NCBI RefSeq assembly: GCF_025602895.1
Contig: NW_026516330.1
Coordinates: 1 to 64,000, forward strand
DNA: 64,000 bases
Direction of reading: 5' to 3'
Source of the DNA: Polychytrium aggregatum
Taxonomy: Eukaryota; Chytridiomycota; Chytridiomycetes; Polychytriales
Position 1 is the first letter of the stretch. The number at the start of each line of letters is the position of its first letter. The notes beneath the pieces are model-generated. The model worked only from the letters and a program-made list of their open reading frames with translations, was not told the DNA's origin and searched no databases. Shown piece after piece: positions 11,497 through 27,368 of the stretch. Made by a program: the position numbers and the translations under genes.

Positions 11497-13347
11497 TTGT
11501 GAAGAGGTTGTGTGATAGAGAGGGACGAGTTCAAAAGAGACCTTGATTTGTTCAAGATTTAAATATCCTAGCGACAGAGAAGCATAAATCGGTCAGAGCA
11601 AGGATACAGAGCAGACGGGCAGCAGAGCCAGGACACCCCCACGCCAGGCCGCGGCATATCATCCAACAGGGGGTTGCGGTGGTGCTTGGGCGATGCGGGC
11701 GGAGGCTCGCCGCTCTGCAGTCCCCATCTGGTGGCGAGACAAGCAGCTCACCTTGGGCGAGGTCGGTGTGTTCAGTGATCGGGAATAGAAATACATATGA
11801 AGTCAGCGTCTGCGGGTCATAGAACCCTTCAGTGACGGAGGGTTGTCTGGATGGGCGGATTGATGAAGGAAAGGGGCCGAGGCGAGCGAGCGAGCAAGCG
11901 AGACAGCGGGACGAGGAGGAGGCGAGAACGGCACGAGCCAATCAGGCGCGCACGGGATCACCAGCACTCCCGGTTGTCGTGTGGGTGCTGCCGAGGCTCG
12001 CAGATGCGACATGCTGCGGTGTTGATAGCGGCCCTCACCTTGGACATCATCACCGGTGAGCGAGACGAGTCCCTTCATCTTCAACGAGTTTGGTTGTCGA
12101 ATATCCCGATGGTGAATGGATTTTTGCAGACTACCCACATCGATAGCCCGCCGAGCCCAAAATCGCAGTTCTCACAGATTCGCGAGTACTGGTCATGTTG
12201 CTCGCCTACCTGCTTCCATTCGAGAGTGCAGTCGCTGGACAGGAGTCAAGGGGATATGCGACGCTAGATCCACAGAGAAACCAGTGCAATGCTTCATCAT
12301 CAGAGAGCTGAGGCGACCTGCTGGCTGGGGATGCTCCAGTGGATCGACTGGAGCAGCAGTTGCCGCCGACTTCAACCAAGATTCCTGTTGATTGGCTGTC
12401 CGTGGTACAGCAGCAAGGTCGGACATGCACATTTCCATCGCAGAGAGATTCCTGAACTTGGAGCAGAGGGTCAGAGACTCCACTGCAGTGCAGGGCTGTA
12501 TCCTTGCGAGCTTGTTGATCGGGGACATCTCGGGCAGATTGTCTAAGTCGTGCTTGGTTAGGGGAAGCACTGCATGGCACCCCCCCCCAGCGAACTTGAG
12601 TTCGCTGAGAGAATACAATATCCATTCAGAGATGTACGCAGCTCACCTCTCTGGGCTTTCGGCAGCTTCAGCGCACTGAGTCACAGGTAGCTCGGCCGAT
12701 CGCTGCTTCGGTTGACTGGATGGCCATGATGGGCTGCCTCTCTCTTTGGACACGCAACGTCCGAGGCACAGTCTGGACCGGATATCCGTTGTTGTAGTGG
12801 ACCTCAGCAGCTCAATGTCGAGCGACGGCGGCGGCTCGATAGGCTGATTGCCACGGGGTGCACTTTCGCCAGGACAAGCTTTGGTCGCCCGCTCGAGCGA
12901 CCTGGGTATGTGAATCGCATCGCAATCATAGAAGCTATTTCCACTCGATCGCCACGAGGGCACAAATGGCTGAGGATTGGAGGCCGCTGGCGGGTCGGTG
13001 CTATACAGCTGGGCCCGGTGTGTCATTCAGTCAGCATAGGTCCACTTTGACTGCAGGATCCCATCAGCGGGTTCTAAGCATATCGCCAATACCCGGCGCT
13101 CAGACGATGATGCATTCCTTCCGAGAGAGCACCAAGCCATGTATACCTGCGTCGTCCTTGCCGGTGCGACCCAGGGAGTGGCCCTGTTGCGCTTGCCTGA
13201 CCAGTTCATCGCTTGCATGACCCGGGCACTGACACTTGGTCGGCGCTGGACCAGACCAGGCGACCAGGGGCGGGCATTTGGCTGGGTCGCGCCAGGCCCG
13301 GTCTTGTGTCTGGACTCTTCCCCAGCACCACCATCCATCGCTTCGCT
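11497..13347. other. Region with no recognised gene; several minus-strand open frames
   Basis: Open frames on the minus strand at 13026-12643 and 12625-12193 and short pieces near 12100-11740 could be exons of an unknown gene upstream of Lunapark. The most protein-like piece is TLTSYVFLFPITEHTDLAQ, near 11815-11755, flanked by plausible AG and GT splice sites. None matches a family I know and frames break often. The far end must also hold the CSN7 promoter. A C homopolymer run lies near 12580. Confidence 0.35.
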
Positions 13348-14858
13348 ATGGCGGACGTCAACAGCGGTATCGAGGCCTACCTGCTCCTGGCCAAAAACGC
13401 AAAGGGCGCTGCATGTGCAAAGCTCATCCAGGACGTGCTGGCCGCCCCCAACGTCTTCGTCTATGGCGAGCTTCTCGATGCACCTTCCATCAGAGATGTG
13501 CGTCTCGTTTGTGCGGCTCCCAAAGCAAAGCTGCCTCGGGCAATCGCCGGACAACGGGATCTGCATCGCCCGCGGCGCCTGGAGCAATGAGGCCGCTGCC
13601 TTGGCCGCTCGGCTAGCGCAATAAGCCTCGCAGCCAAAGATGGTGCAAGCTAACGAACCCTCTGTCTCTCTCATCGGCTTGGCTGTCCTATCGTCATCTC
13701 CACCGAACGTCCCCTATCTCCTTGCTGCTCCTGCAGCTCGAGTCCAGCGCTCAACATCGCCCGTACTACAAGCTGCTGGAACTCTTCGCCTTTGGAACTT
13801 ATGCCGACTACAAAGGTAATATGGCAGCATCGCCTTTGGATCCGGTATCCAACGAGCATGGCTGCAACGCTTGGATCCGGAAGTCCATGGTCCCGGCCAC
13901 ACTGGCATGTGGATGTCGCTTCTGCAGACGATGTAACCTCCGATCAATTCGATCAATGCCTTCTAGCCCAAGAGCAGAGCCTGCCCCCGCTTACCGATGT
14001 CCAGATCAAAAAACTCAAGCATTTGACTCTCGTCACCCTGTCCGGCCAGAGCGGGGTGGGTGCATCCAAGCCGATCGGGATACTGGCAACCTGCTCCGTC
14101 CTCGGCCTGGACCCGCTCCGGCGGCCCAATTGCTCTGCGCATTCCTAGTCATACTCTATCCGCTGCTCTGGCTGTCTAGCTAACGCTCGTTTGCAATCGT
14201 CTGGCTCATCACAACCGCAGACTCTCTTCTATCAGAGCCTGCTCAAGGAGCTTGAGATCTCCAACGTGCGCGAGCTCGAGGATCTCATCATCGATGCCAT
14301 TTATCTGGGGCTCGTCAAGGGACGGCTCGACCAGAAGAAGCACTGTCTAGAGGTGGAGCATACCATTGGCCGCGATATCCGAAAGGAGGACATGGATCTG
14401 ATCCTGAACACCTTCAACTCTTGGTAGTTATCGTGACTCTGCCACAGGTTCCGAGTGCTGATACCCTGAGATGCAGCCGTGCGGCATCTGACGCTTCCTT
14501 CTATCTCGGTAACTCTGGCATCAATGATGGAATGGACAGGTCCGAGATCTCGGGTAGCATCTTGAAGTTCATCGACAGCAAAATCGACTCGGTTAACCGA
14601 CAGATGACCGATAGCAAAGACCAGGAGCTGGCCTTTGAGGAGCACTTCCGAAGACTCACCCAGGACAAGAGCGGAGGCAGTGGTAGCATCGGATCCCGCT
14701 ACGATCAGGCTATGGAAGTCGACGAGCGCCGCGTCGGTGTTGAGTTCGACGAGTCCGGTCGACGATCACACCGTCGTAATGTGGGGTACGTTTGCCTGAT
14801 TCTCGGAGCTGCGATGGACGGTGTCCTTCCGGCCCTCAGCACCCTAGTGGGGAAGTAG
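13348..14858 (+). CDS. CSN7: COP9 signalosome subunit 7 (PCI domain), multi-exon
   Basis: The ATG at 13348 starts [17 protein letters not shown]. Conserved PCI blocks follow: [19 protein letters not shown] (13420-13480), [19 protein letters not shown] (13755-13810), [14 protein letters not shown] (14010-14050), then the winged-helix part [20 protein letters not shown] (14225-14285) ending [15 protein letters not shown] near 14425. A C-terminal helical, Gln/Ser-rich tail follows an intron (14540-14790). A last intron probably starts at the GTACGT near 14787, and both spliced and unspliced reading end at the TAG at 14856-14858. CSN7 scaffolds the complex that removes NEDD8 from cullin ubiquitin ligases. 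It is about the usual size for the family. The NSUN6-type gene follows on the same strand after about 640 bp. Confidence 0.9.
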
Positions 14859-15502
14859 ACAGAGTGGTCCATGGAATTAACTGATGTCGTCCTGCCTCCC
14901 CTGCTTCGACGTCCCGCCCCAACACTCCCGCCTCGATGCCTCCACCACAAACTTCCGCAACCATACTCTGATATCATGGCTTCTTGTTCAAAGCAACTTC
15001 TTCAAGGGCCGTTTTGGCTCGCGCAGATAGTCCGGACACTCGTTCACTACAGCCCAGCGATCTGTCATTGGAGCGATCTGCATATCACAGTATTCGGCAT
15101 GAGCTCGTTCCAGAGCATTTCGAGCCCCAGGCAATACAGTGCACTCATAACGATGCAAGACTGCCTCGTTGCAGTGTCGGTAACGCCCATAGTGATTGCC
15201 CGTGGCAAACTCTCCAAACAGAGGGGACGGGCGCTCAGATCCCCCGCTCTGGATAGTTCCATGGTCTCTCGATGCCACGACAGTCTCGTCTGGTCGAACG
15301 AATCAGCTGGCCGTTTGATCAAAGCTTATGCAGGATCCAGGAAAATGGGACATGTCTGGCTCAAATCCGATGTCCTGTTTCGTTTTGGGGGGCGCTGAAA
15401 GCCCGCAGCGACTGTCCAGCCAGTCCCCGCTCTGGTTGTGATCTGTCGATCTGCACCCAGCAAGCCAACCAAACACTAGCTTTAATCGAGTCGGCTGCCG
15501 CC
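14859..15502. other. Intergenic spacer, CSN7 to NSUN6-like gene
   Basis: This lies between two plus-strand genes. Open frames on both strands are short and unlike known proteins. I see no further gene, only the presumed terminator of CSN7 and promoter of the next gene. Confidence 0.45.
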
Positions 15503-18063
<2,561 letters not shown>

Positions 18064-18448
18064 CGCCTGTACCTGAACGAATCGCACGCCCAAATGAGCA
18101 ATACATCATCCGGACAAACAAGCTGTCTACCAGTGGAAATCTGGCGCTTGTGGGCCCGCCGCACTCCATCGGTGTTGCCATCTCTGTGGATGTCGAGTCA
18201 GCCGTCGATATCGGGTCGTCGATGTCGAGGCAATCGTCGATGTTGAGGCAATCACAACCTCTGGGCATGACAGAGACGCGCTGTCGTTCTCGCCGAGAAC
18301 GATCTGGCCTCTCGCCTCTCCCATCCATTTCGGCTTCCCCGCCAACCCGATCCTGCATCCATCTCTGTCCCCGATCTGGCTAGATATACGGACCAGCGCC
18401 GCTGCACCAGCATCCGCGCGCCCGACCGGTCGATTCTCCATAACCAGC
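18064..18448. other. Short intergenic spacer with GTCGAT-type repeats
   Basis: This 385-bp gap contains an irregular run of GTCGATGTCGAG-like words near 18190-18255, flanking the likely promoter of the ELYS-type gene. No gene is seen. Confidence 0.45.
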
Positions 18449-21400
18449 ATGTCCAAGCTCGCCGTTGACTCGGGCGACGTCTTCCTCCGGGCCTTCGACG
18501 CCGCTTCGCCCATCAATTACAGAGACAACATCATCGCCAGGTTCGCCCGATCGCCCATCCGCCATGAGCGTCCTGCCTCAGGCGACCACGATCGAGACGA
18601 GCGCTTCTCTTCCATGTATCACTCCCCTATCTGGCTTTATCGGTACACCGATGATCTGCTGGAAGTCCGGGCAATCCGCCATTGCGAGAAGAGGGCTCTC
18701 GCGCTGTTCAACCTGAAGCACATCGGTCAAGTCGTCCAGCTCCCGCAGAGCGAGCAAGATCAAGTGGGTCCGGTTGCTACACTATCGGCACCTTGGATAG
18801 CGAGGATGCCCCCAGCCTCTTATTTTCATCGACATCGCTGACACCTACATTTCCTGCCTGCATCTCTCGGTCCAGCTCAAGATCTACTTTGCTATCCATG
18901 TGGAGGTGGCCGAGACATCCTACATTCTGGCCGTGCTTGCTCCAAAGACGTCCCACTTGGACTGCCACATCGTTCTGCTCGATCCCCGGACTCTGGGCTG
19001 CACCTCGCTCGGTAGCTACCCCATCTCGGTGGCCGACTGTGATTTTAACATCGTATCTGCCGATCGCTCGGTGAGTTGATGAAAGCTCTATGAAATGCTT
19101 GCTGCTCCTGTTCCAAGGGCCTTTGGCTCATCTATCTGGCACAAGTCGCCGAGTTTCGCTCGCTGATGATATTAAATCGTCTGTGCCTCCAGAGTCCTGC
19201 AGCGCCAAATGGCTGCCTGATCGTGTGGTCAAAGCACGGCGATATTACCACATTCATCCTCCCAACCGATGCAGCCCCAGGATCCATGCCATTTTCGGCA
19301 TTCAACGTATGTGCTCTCAACCTCAACTTCGATCTCGATCTCGACTTTTTGATCTTGGCATTGCCGTGAGCTTGTCGTGCTGTGCTTTCCAGTTGTCAGG
19401 GATCGGCGTCACATACGCGACCCCCGAGCCGCGAGTTCTCATCATCCCACTCCGCCGTGGAATTATCTTCAGTATGAAATGCAGGACATCACGTCTATGG
19501 CGGGGCAGGTCATCGAAAACCAACTGTACCTGTTTGCTGGCCACGTTGATGGGCTCATCACCACACTCATCAACAACAGCCTCGCCTCGCTGGAGAACAG
19601 CGACTTTTCATCGACCGATGGACCCAGAGGTACGCCTGCGTGCCGACGATGCTGCACAAAACAGCTTGGCTCGCCGCTCATGCGCATCAACCACCTTGCT
19701 TGGTTTGCAGGACGGCATCAAGTGAACCAGTTGGTCTCCCACTACTGCTCCCGACGCAGATACTGCTTGTTGGCCGTGATGTCGAACGACACTCTGGACG
19801 GCCGGGCGCATATATCCGTATACAAGTACTCAACAAGCAACCGAGTCTTTTCATCCTACGGCGACTCGAAAATCAATGGCTGGATTGATGCCCTAACTCT
19901 GTCTTCGGGTATGGCTCTGTCGAATGGCCCCTGGTGCTCCTCCACATGCGCTGTGCTAAGTCCTGCTTATCCCGTGCAGACCAATCCGAGCGGCTGCGGG
20001 TGTACTATGCAGCATCCAAAGGTGCTCCCGGGGTGGCGTCGTGGGACGATCGATCGGGTGAGGGGCTCCAGTTTGTCGGCAGCTTTGACCCCCAGAATCG
20101 AGACTCACACACCACCAAGACCTTGCCCAAACGGGACAAAGTGTTGGTAAGTCTGAACTATTGTGCTCCCAAACGGTTTCGGAGGCTACGTGCTGCTTGT
20201 TTGTCGACGCCCTTGCCTTTCGTTGGTCCAGGATCAGCGTCCCATGTCGCTTAGCACTCCTGGACGGCGCTACATGCTTCGCGACTGATTTCACTTGGCG
20301 CGACGTTACCGTGGGCCCCTGACTTGCAAACATGACAGGATCTCTCACCCATCAACAACTCGAGCGAGTGCACCGTCCTGACCTGCAACGGCATCATCAA
20401 GTTTTCGACGTTTGATAGCAAGAACACCATCCCATCCACGCACGTATGTAGCCATGTGCGACCAACGACATAGCTCACACAAAGGCCCCGTTTCAAATCG
20501 CTAACACTTATCCACAACTCTTGGCTGCCGTCTCGTCCAGCTGATTCCCAAGTTTGAGACCTGGTTCAGTTCGTCCCTGTCGATCGAGCCTCTCGAGAGT
20601 GAAGTCGACGAGCACCGCGCCAGAAATGGCGTCCTTTTCATCGAGAAGCTGCTTGCCATTCACAACATTGGTAGGGTCCACCTAGTTGGCCAAGAGCTCG
20701 GCTTTAAACGGATGCTTGGCTTGCTGTATACTGCGTCCTTTACGCCCGACGAAATATGCAGCATGGTCGCCAATCTCCGTTGCTTCGAGGCTTTGGCGAT
20801 TGCGCTGACACCTTCTTTGGGCCCACCCTGATGTCCAGACCTCGACCAAATCAACTACCCGGCTAAAGATCGTCAGCAGCTGCACGACCTTTTCACGGCA
20901 ATCGTGGGCACGGGATTCGACCAGGTTCTCGGTGCTCATGCCAGCGCTGCTGCTGCCAACGACACTGCCGATTCCTACGATGACACTGTCCAGCGAGATT
21001 GTTTGGTAGGTATCGGTCCGATCGAGGATGCTGCCGTAACTCTGCGGACTTGGGTCTACAGCATCTGCTGATTGTCGCGGCGCTGTCCACGTGCGTAGAT
21101 CTACTATCTCTTGAAGGACCACTGCCAGGGAAGGGGGCTCAGCAAGGACAAGGAGTTTGCGGAGGTATTCCTCCTGCCCCAGCACTTTCAACGCTGCATC
21201 GACGGGTTCTGGTACCTTGACCGCTGTGAATACGAGGTAACTGTGATAGCACGCTGCATCAATCGCAACATGGCTGTAGTACGAGTGCTCATTTGCCCCG
21301 TCTCGCGGCTGATCACGATGCCCTCCAAAGCTTGCAGTGAACCAGCTAGTGCATCCGTCATTGAACGTGGAATGGTCCAACGAGATCCTCGAGATCCTCT

Positions 21401-24314
21401 ACCGAAACGCCCCGGAGCTCGCTTTCCAGTTTCTACAAGGCGTGCGGCCGCCGATTGTCGACGAACGGGATCTCGACATTCAAATGCCAATCTATCTCGA
21501 CCATAGTCTTTCGCAAGCCTTCGAGTTCCAGCGACAGTACCAAGCCATGACATCCGAGCTGCGTTTGTTCAAGCGTCTGCTGGAGTTTGTCTTTGACCCG
21601 AAACGTCGGTATCAGACCTGCAATGTCAGACTTGCAAATGGTCCGGACGAGTGCGCTGCTTCTGCAACATTTGTCGCTCCAAGAGACAACTCCATTCGTT
21701 ATCAGAAGAGCGCTCGCTGCGATGTGGCTGACTGATGTCTTTTCGTACCTTTACTAGTTCCTACAAAGGCTCAAGCTCTCCGGGAACTTTTGAAGCTGCC
21801 GCTCTCCGAGTCGGAAGAGGCGCTTCTGGTGGACTTTTGCCACGCCTCTGATGTCCCACTCACAAAGGACTTTATCATCATGTACTTTGTGGACCGCGGT
21901 CGATATCCGGAGGCCATAGCCTTCAATGCAAGCCTCGGTGTCTCTGTGGCCACCGTCGGGGCCTACTCGAGCGATCCAGCGATCCAGCAGTCCATCAAAC
22001 GCCGAGATAACTTGATCTCGCAGCTTGAGAGGCTGCTGGTGCCTGTTCACAAACGCGGATTGAAGTTGGAAGTCTCGCCTGTGGTTGCCCCCAGTGAGTC
22101 ACCGACCGTATGCATTGTCTGCTCGTGCCGGGACTGCCGCCTTGAATGCGATTTCCACTACTTAGCCCTCTGGCCGTGGCCTTTGGTGCCGCGCGCTCCG
22201 CTGCACCAAGCTAGTTTGCACTTGGCCCGTGTCTGCTGTTTTATGAGATTGTCATCTACGTCCCATTCAAGCTAACGAGTCCCCCCACCACCGATTGTCG
22301 CTAATCTATGACCCGCCCTCGCGCGTGCCGTATACCCCCACGCCATCCCAGATTTCAACTGCCGGGTGCCTCTCTCTACCATACTCATGCCAAGCAGCCC
22401 GATCCGCACCGCCGATGCCAGCGTCAGCGTCAAGGCAGCTTCTCCCGCCGCAGCAGACATGGCCGCTGAACCACCATCGAACAAAGCTGAGGATATTTTG
22501 CTGATGGCCCTTATGGCAGCGCCTCCCACAGATGTTCTACGCGACAGCCTTCTGTTCGGCGCTTCGAGCGATACTGCCGCGCCAGCGTCATCCTCGCCCA
22601 CTGCTTTCCAGACCGATGCCAGTGCCGATGAGATGTTGGTGGACGATGCCGAGCCCGGTACCCCCATCACCCGCCTGATTTCGGAGGCGCCGAGCACACC
22701 CAAGCCTGCAACTCCGAAGCAGCCAACCCCCAAGCCAGCAACGCCCACATTTGCGACCCCCAAGCCCACTGCGGCTCTGGAGACAGCTGCTTCTCGCTCG
22801 TCCCCGGCCCCTTCGCTCTCGCCCGCTGCCGCCAAGCCTGCTAGCCCGTTCACGACACCTTTGCGTACTCCAAAGAAAGACTGGCGGGAGCGCATCATAG
22901 AATCGTCGTCGTTCGGAGCTCTGCCCAAGTTTATTCCGCTCCAAGCTGGGTCGCCGTTGGGTCACTCTGAGGGCTTTGGCGGCGAGTATGCTCGCGAAGC
23001 TCCCGGCGACCATCCTGGCCCACGCACGCCAACACAGCCGGACTACGATCGCCGCGGCTCGCTTACTCCAAAGGCACGGCCTGCAGATGTCTCACAGGTT
23101 CAGTTTGGTACACCCGAGCGCTCGCAGCAGAGAGCTGGAGTGGCCAAGGAAAGCACGATTGTCTCGCCAGTGCTCAAGTCTCCTGTAGTTGTGAGCCAGG
23201 ACAAGCGTGAACTCCCCACGCTTGTGTCAAGATCGCCGTTCTCTCCCCGAAAGGAAGCAGGTTCTGCCCCACCTGCGATGGAAATTCGCACAGGTATGGT
23301 GTCCTCGCTGGGGATTCAGCAGTTCACTTGGCGGATGATCCTCTTCACTCCCAAGACGACCGACTCACACTTTCTCTGCCCTTTTGGCTGTACATGTCTT
23401 CACGCTCACTCGCCCTGTATCGATCAGTGCCCCGCCGCAAGACCGGCGCTCGCAGCGCCTTGTCCAAGGTCCAGGCCGAGGCCGTCGAGACTGTCCGTCA
23501 CAGTCCCCGCCTGCGCCAGCGCACAATGCAGAACCCCAAGGTCGCTGCGCAGTGAGTATCAAAGGCCATCGGGCCCAATCCCTTTCTCGAAATGCCGGCA
23601 TATTTCAACAACATCAGGCCGATGCTGACACGCACCTCTGGTGGCATATTTTGCAGGACGACCGACATGGATATTGACATGGAGGAGCATCAGGCAAGGG
23701 CGCCTCCAACACAAACTGCGGGCTTTGGTGACGAGCTAGCTTCCCAGACAGGGCATGGTCGTCTCAGACAGCACGCTCGGAGAACAACAGGGCCGTTCGG
23801 TCTCCTCGATGACGACGACAACGACGAAGCGATTGATACTGCTCAAGCAGAGGCCGAGCCTGAGCCCGAAATGGCCACGGCCACTCCGCTTCGCCGGGCC
23901 CGAGCCCGCAAGCCCGAGCCGTCTAAAATCAATGCAGAAGCCGAGACCAGTTCGGCTGCCGGTCAGCGCCAGCTGCGTGGCCGTGGGTCTGCAGAAGGTA
24001 CACCATCGGGCCGCTCGCTCCGATCGACCACCACACGAGCCAAGCCTGTCCCGATCGAGCGCCCTGAAACACCCTCGACACCAAGGCTGAGAAAGACCCG
24101 AGGTGCTACTGCTACCACTGGTACTGCTACAACGGCTACAACGGCTACAACGGCTATTGCTGCTGCTGCTGCTGTGACTGCCCCTGCGGAGCGAACACCT
24201 GCGACTCGCACCCCACTCCGCAGTGTTCGAGCAACTCGGACGACCCAGCCGGCAGGAACACCTGCCGCTGAAACTCCGCGAGCACAACCGCGACGGGCGA
24301 CAAAGCGCGAATAA
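18449..24314 (+). CDS. ELYS: ELYS/MEL-28-type nucleoporin, multi-exon
   Basis: The ATG at 18449 starts MSKLAVDSGDVFLRAFD. Exons to about 20670 give beta-propeller-like segments such as VEVAETSYILAVLAP (18905-18950), GHVDGLITTLINNS and LVSHYCSRRRYCLLAVMS. From 20840 to 21980 there is a helical region with the ELYS-domain pattern, including FWYLDRCEYE (21210), WSNEILEILYRNAPELAFQF (21375) and TKDFIIMYFVDRGRYPEAI (21870-21920). The long C-terminal exon from about 22360 is Pro/Ser/Thr-rich and disordered with many TP sites. The last exon (23656-24314) is basic with GRG-type, AT-hook-like segments, ending at TAA 24312-24314. ELYS recruits the Nup107 complex to chromatin after mitosis; the order propeller, ELYS helices, basic tail matches the animal-like long form. 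The propeller assignment is weaker than the helical domain. Confidence 0.8.
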
Positions 24315-24884
24315 TCGATAGCATGCCCGACTCGAGACGGATGAGCGTATCGTCATGCGTAACGCCAGGGAAGTTATTTCCCACGACGCCCTCCATGCAC
24401 CTGAAATGAACAATAAATTGGGGGGGGGCACCTGGATTCTGGAGATCCTAGACCCGAGTGGTGCACATTGATGGTCCTCTCGCTGGTTCATCGCCGCCGG
24501 TTTGGAATTATCGCCCGTCGATGGCAAGCTCGTCAGCGGATATGTCTGTGAGCAAATTCGGAATACTGCCCGGTGTTCAAAGGGGAAAGTGAGGATTGAT
24601 TCGTGTTTTCCGTGGAAACGAGCTTCACAACAACGCTGTCGCCTTCTTTGATAGAACCTCAAGGGCCTATATCCCCATTCGCTCAACGCACGAGCCCCCC
24701 CCCCCGCATCAATTTCGATGCAACTTGCTCAGTTTGCATGTCCGGTGGTAATCTCGAAAATGTATTAGGTTGGCTCATTCGGGTCAAATGGGCAGCGTGA
24801 ATGCAATGGGAAGAGAAGAAGGTAGAGGGCGCCACAGGCTAGCAGCCCGTCCATCAATCAAAATATGGCGGGGACAAAGGAAAC
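24315..24884. other. Convergent 3' intergenic region with G and C homopolymers
   Basis: This separates the 3' ends of the ELYS-type gene (+) and the Mam33 gene (-). It holds a G run near 24420 and a C run near 24695. No gene is seen. Confidence 0.5.
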
Positions 24885-26399
24885 TTAGGCCGAAACGAAG
24901 CCACTGATCTGGTGGAGCCAGTTGATGTACTCCTTCTGCTCCTTGTACTCGACAAACGAGGGGATGAACTCGGCCAGGACGGGATCGAATCCGCGCTCCT
25001 CAAGGAACTTGAGGAAGGTGTCCTGGAGGGTCTCGTCAAGATCAGCAAAGACGGGACCGCTGTACTTGCCACGGCGCTGCCAATCGGCCTCGGCCGAGGT
25101 ATCAGCGGCAAGAGACGACGACTCGAAGAAGCTGATGTTGTCGATGAAGAAGGCGCCGTCCTGAACGGTGGCGGCAAGCTGGAGAGCGCCGTGGTCATCG
25201 TTTCCGGACTAAGAGGGGGGGGGAAGAGAGCAAGGCAAAACCAGACATGGGTCAGCGAGCGAGCTGCAACGATATTGCGCAAGCATGCCAAAAACGCTCC
25301 AGTCGGATCAAGCCACGTGGGCACAATCGGACAAGCACGCCGAGGCCAATGACGATCGTGAGTGCTGGCTCACCTTCTTCTCGATCAAGACGGTGAGCTG
25401 AACGGGATATCCGGGCTCCTGTGATTGCAACGAGGGTTAGTCAGGACAGCAGAGCGATGGAGGGATGTCGCCCATCTGGCCGTGAAGAAGGACGAAAGTG
25501 CAGACTCGATAGAACACTTGCAGCAACCAAGCTCACAAAGAGCGTTTGGCAGCAGCCGGTAACTACAGGGTGATCATGGGCACACAGATATCCACCTCCG
25601 AAGATTCCTCCTCAAGTTCCTGGTCGATGAAGTTGTCGGCGGTCAAGGCATCGGTCGAGAAAACAATCGAGATCCTGTTGGGGAGGGGGACATTCACAGA
25701 ATCGTCAGCCACTGTAACACTGGGCATATCAGGCCGGTTCGTTGGGAAAAGTCCATGAGACACAGCACGATACATACTTCTCGTTGCCAAAGTGGCGGAC
25801 GAGGGTGACCTCGCGATCTCCGGGCTTGTCTTCGATCTGAACAGGATGGCCGCACAACACATGTTTAGGCGAAGAGGGGGCGGCCAAACTCGCAAAATCG
25901 CCCCTACCAACAGTTGGGGCCATTGCCAGAAGTGGAGCCGGGACCCAATACACACCTTGAAGGTGCCGCGGTTCTGGAACTCTTTCAGCCAGTCAGGCAG
26001 AGTCTCGGTGTTCTCAGTCTCGAACTTGAGCTCTTCCTTGAGCTTCTGGGACAGATCACGATCGACTGGAGTGGACGTTGGAGGCGGAGATCGGAGAAAC
26101 CATGATGGAGCAAACAGCTCGGTGAGGGACCAGAAAGAGCACGATGCCAGCCGATCCACAAAAGACCACCGAGGCGATCGGAATAGACAGTCATGGCCGA
26201 CGCACCTGGCCGAGACAACTGCGGAGCGACTGTGACTATGACCGCGAGCGAGGTCATCACACATACCGATGCCGCTGCCGGATCGGAGGGCCGAGACGGA
26301 AAAGAGACGGGCAGGGATAGCAGCGCGGACGACGCTGAGACGAGCCACAGGGGCACGGACGGCCAGGCGCGAGGCAATACGGAAGGTTCGGGCAAGCAT
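24885..26399 (-). CDS. MAM33: Mitochondrial Mam33/p32 (C1QBP) family protein, multi-exon
   Basis: The minus-strand ATG at 26399 begins MLARTFRIASRLAVRAPVAR, a basic, acid-free amphipathic presequence typical of mitochondrial import. Downstream exons give LSQKLKEELKFETENTETLP and WLKEFQNRGTFK (26060-25960), REVTLVRHFGNEK (25820-25780), ISIVFSTDALTADNFIDQE (25675-25620), then short exons and SGNDDHGALQLAATVQDGAF (25210-25150). The long last exon ends INWLHQISGFVSA at the TAA on 24885-24887. p32 family proteins form doughnut-shaped trimers in the mitochondrial matrix with a strongly acidic face and support mitochondrial translation and respiration. The acidic stretch (DQELEEESSEVD) and the closing helix around YKEQKEYINWLHQ fit the family. 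The divergent gene at 28154 is 1.75 kb away. Confidence 0.9.
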
Positions 26400-27006
26400 G
26401 GCGATCTGCAGGACTGGGGAGGCGACGGGAACAGCACAAAAGAGAGATCTCGAGAGCGGGGCTTGGCGGCTCTTGAGGGTGCGCGGTGACAGCGGAAGAA
26501 GAAAATGCAGCTGCGGTTCGAGCCAGCCGCGAACGTGCCTTGGAAAGGACATGGGCAGACCCGGACAAGGCCAGGGCCAGGGCAGGATCAGGGCCTGATC
26601 GGGACAGGCAGAAACAGGCAGAAACAGGCACATGGACGAGGCCGGGCAGTCAAAGGTCGCCACTGCAGCCGACAGCAGTCGAGCCTTGCAAGACAGGATC
26701 AAACCGGCGGATAGCGGCCCCAGGGGAATAGAGCAGCTGGGGCATCCACGGGCACGGGGCGAACGGCTGCATGAGGATTGCCAGATCGCCCGATCGACCT
26801 GCGCGTGCACAAGCCCGCCGGAGGGAGATGGATAGGTCTGTGGGAGCAGGCGATCTGGTTCGGGATGCTCTCGGCTAACGGTGGTTTGGGAGAAGACTGT
26901 CCGAACTGAAACGGCGCACTCTATGAGACGTCATGATTTCGCCCGGCTCGTGTATGGCTGGCCTGTGTTGTATTCGTGCCGTATCAGACACTTGCGCCGG
27001 CAATCA

Positions 27007-27085
27007 CCAATCACCAACCGCACTTCTTTCGATAGCCGACAATCAGCAATCACCAATCAGCAATCACCAATCAGCAATCACCAAT
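27007..27085 (+). promoter_or_regulatory. Cluster of four CCAAT boxes
   Basis: CCAATCA words occur at 27007, 27053, 27067 and 27081, inside a local CAATCACCAATCAG repeat. CCAAT is the site of the Hap2/3/5 (NF-Y) complex in fungi. The cluster lies about 1.1 kb upstream of the repeat-protein ATG and 0.6 kb upstream of a Mam33 start on the other strand, so its target is uncertain. Confidence 0.4.
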
Positions 27086-27295
27086 CATCAACTGTTGTCG
27101 GCGGCAACCCGCCCATCGTTACCACCCGCCCATCGTTACCACCCGCGAATACCGGCCGTGCCCGTCGCCATCCGGACCTGTCGGACCCGTCCGGCTCATC
27201 AGTTGGATTGCACCATGTCCCACGACCGTGCGATGTGCCGCAACGCAGAAGCTTGTCCACGCCACCAGTCCGCCATCGTCGTGCCTCTTCAGCCG

Positions 27296-27368
27296 CCAAT
27301 GCTGCCCATGCTGCTCATGCTGCCCATGCTGCCCATGCTGCTCATGCTGCTCATGCTGCCCATGTCGC
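27296..27368. repeat. 9-bp CATGCTGCC/CATGCTGCT repeat
   Basis: Eight or so copies of a nine-base unit lie in the upstream region of the repeat-protein gene. They translate to simple repeats in every frame and are taken as non-coding. Confidence 0.75.
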
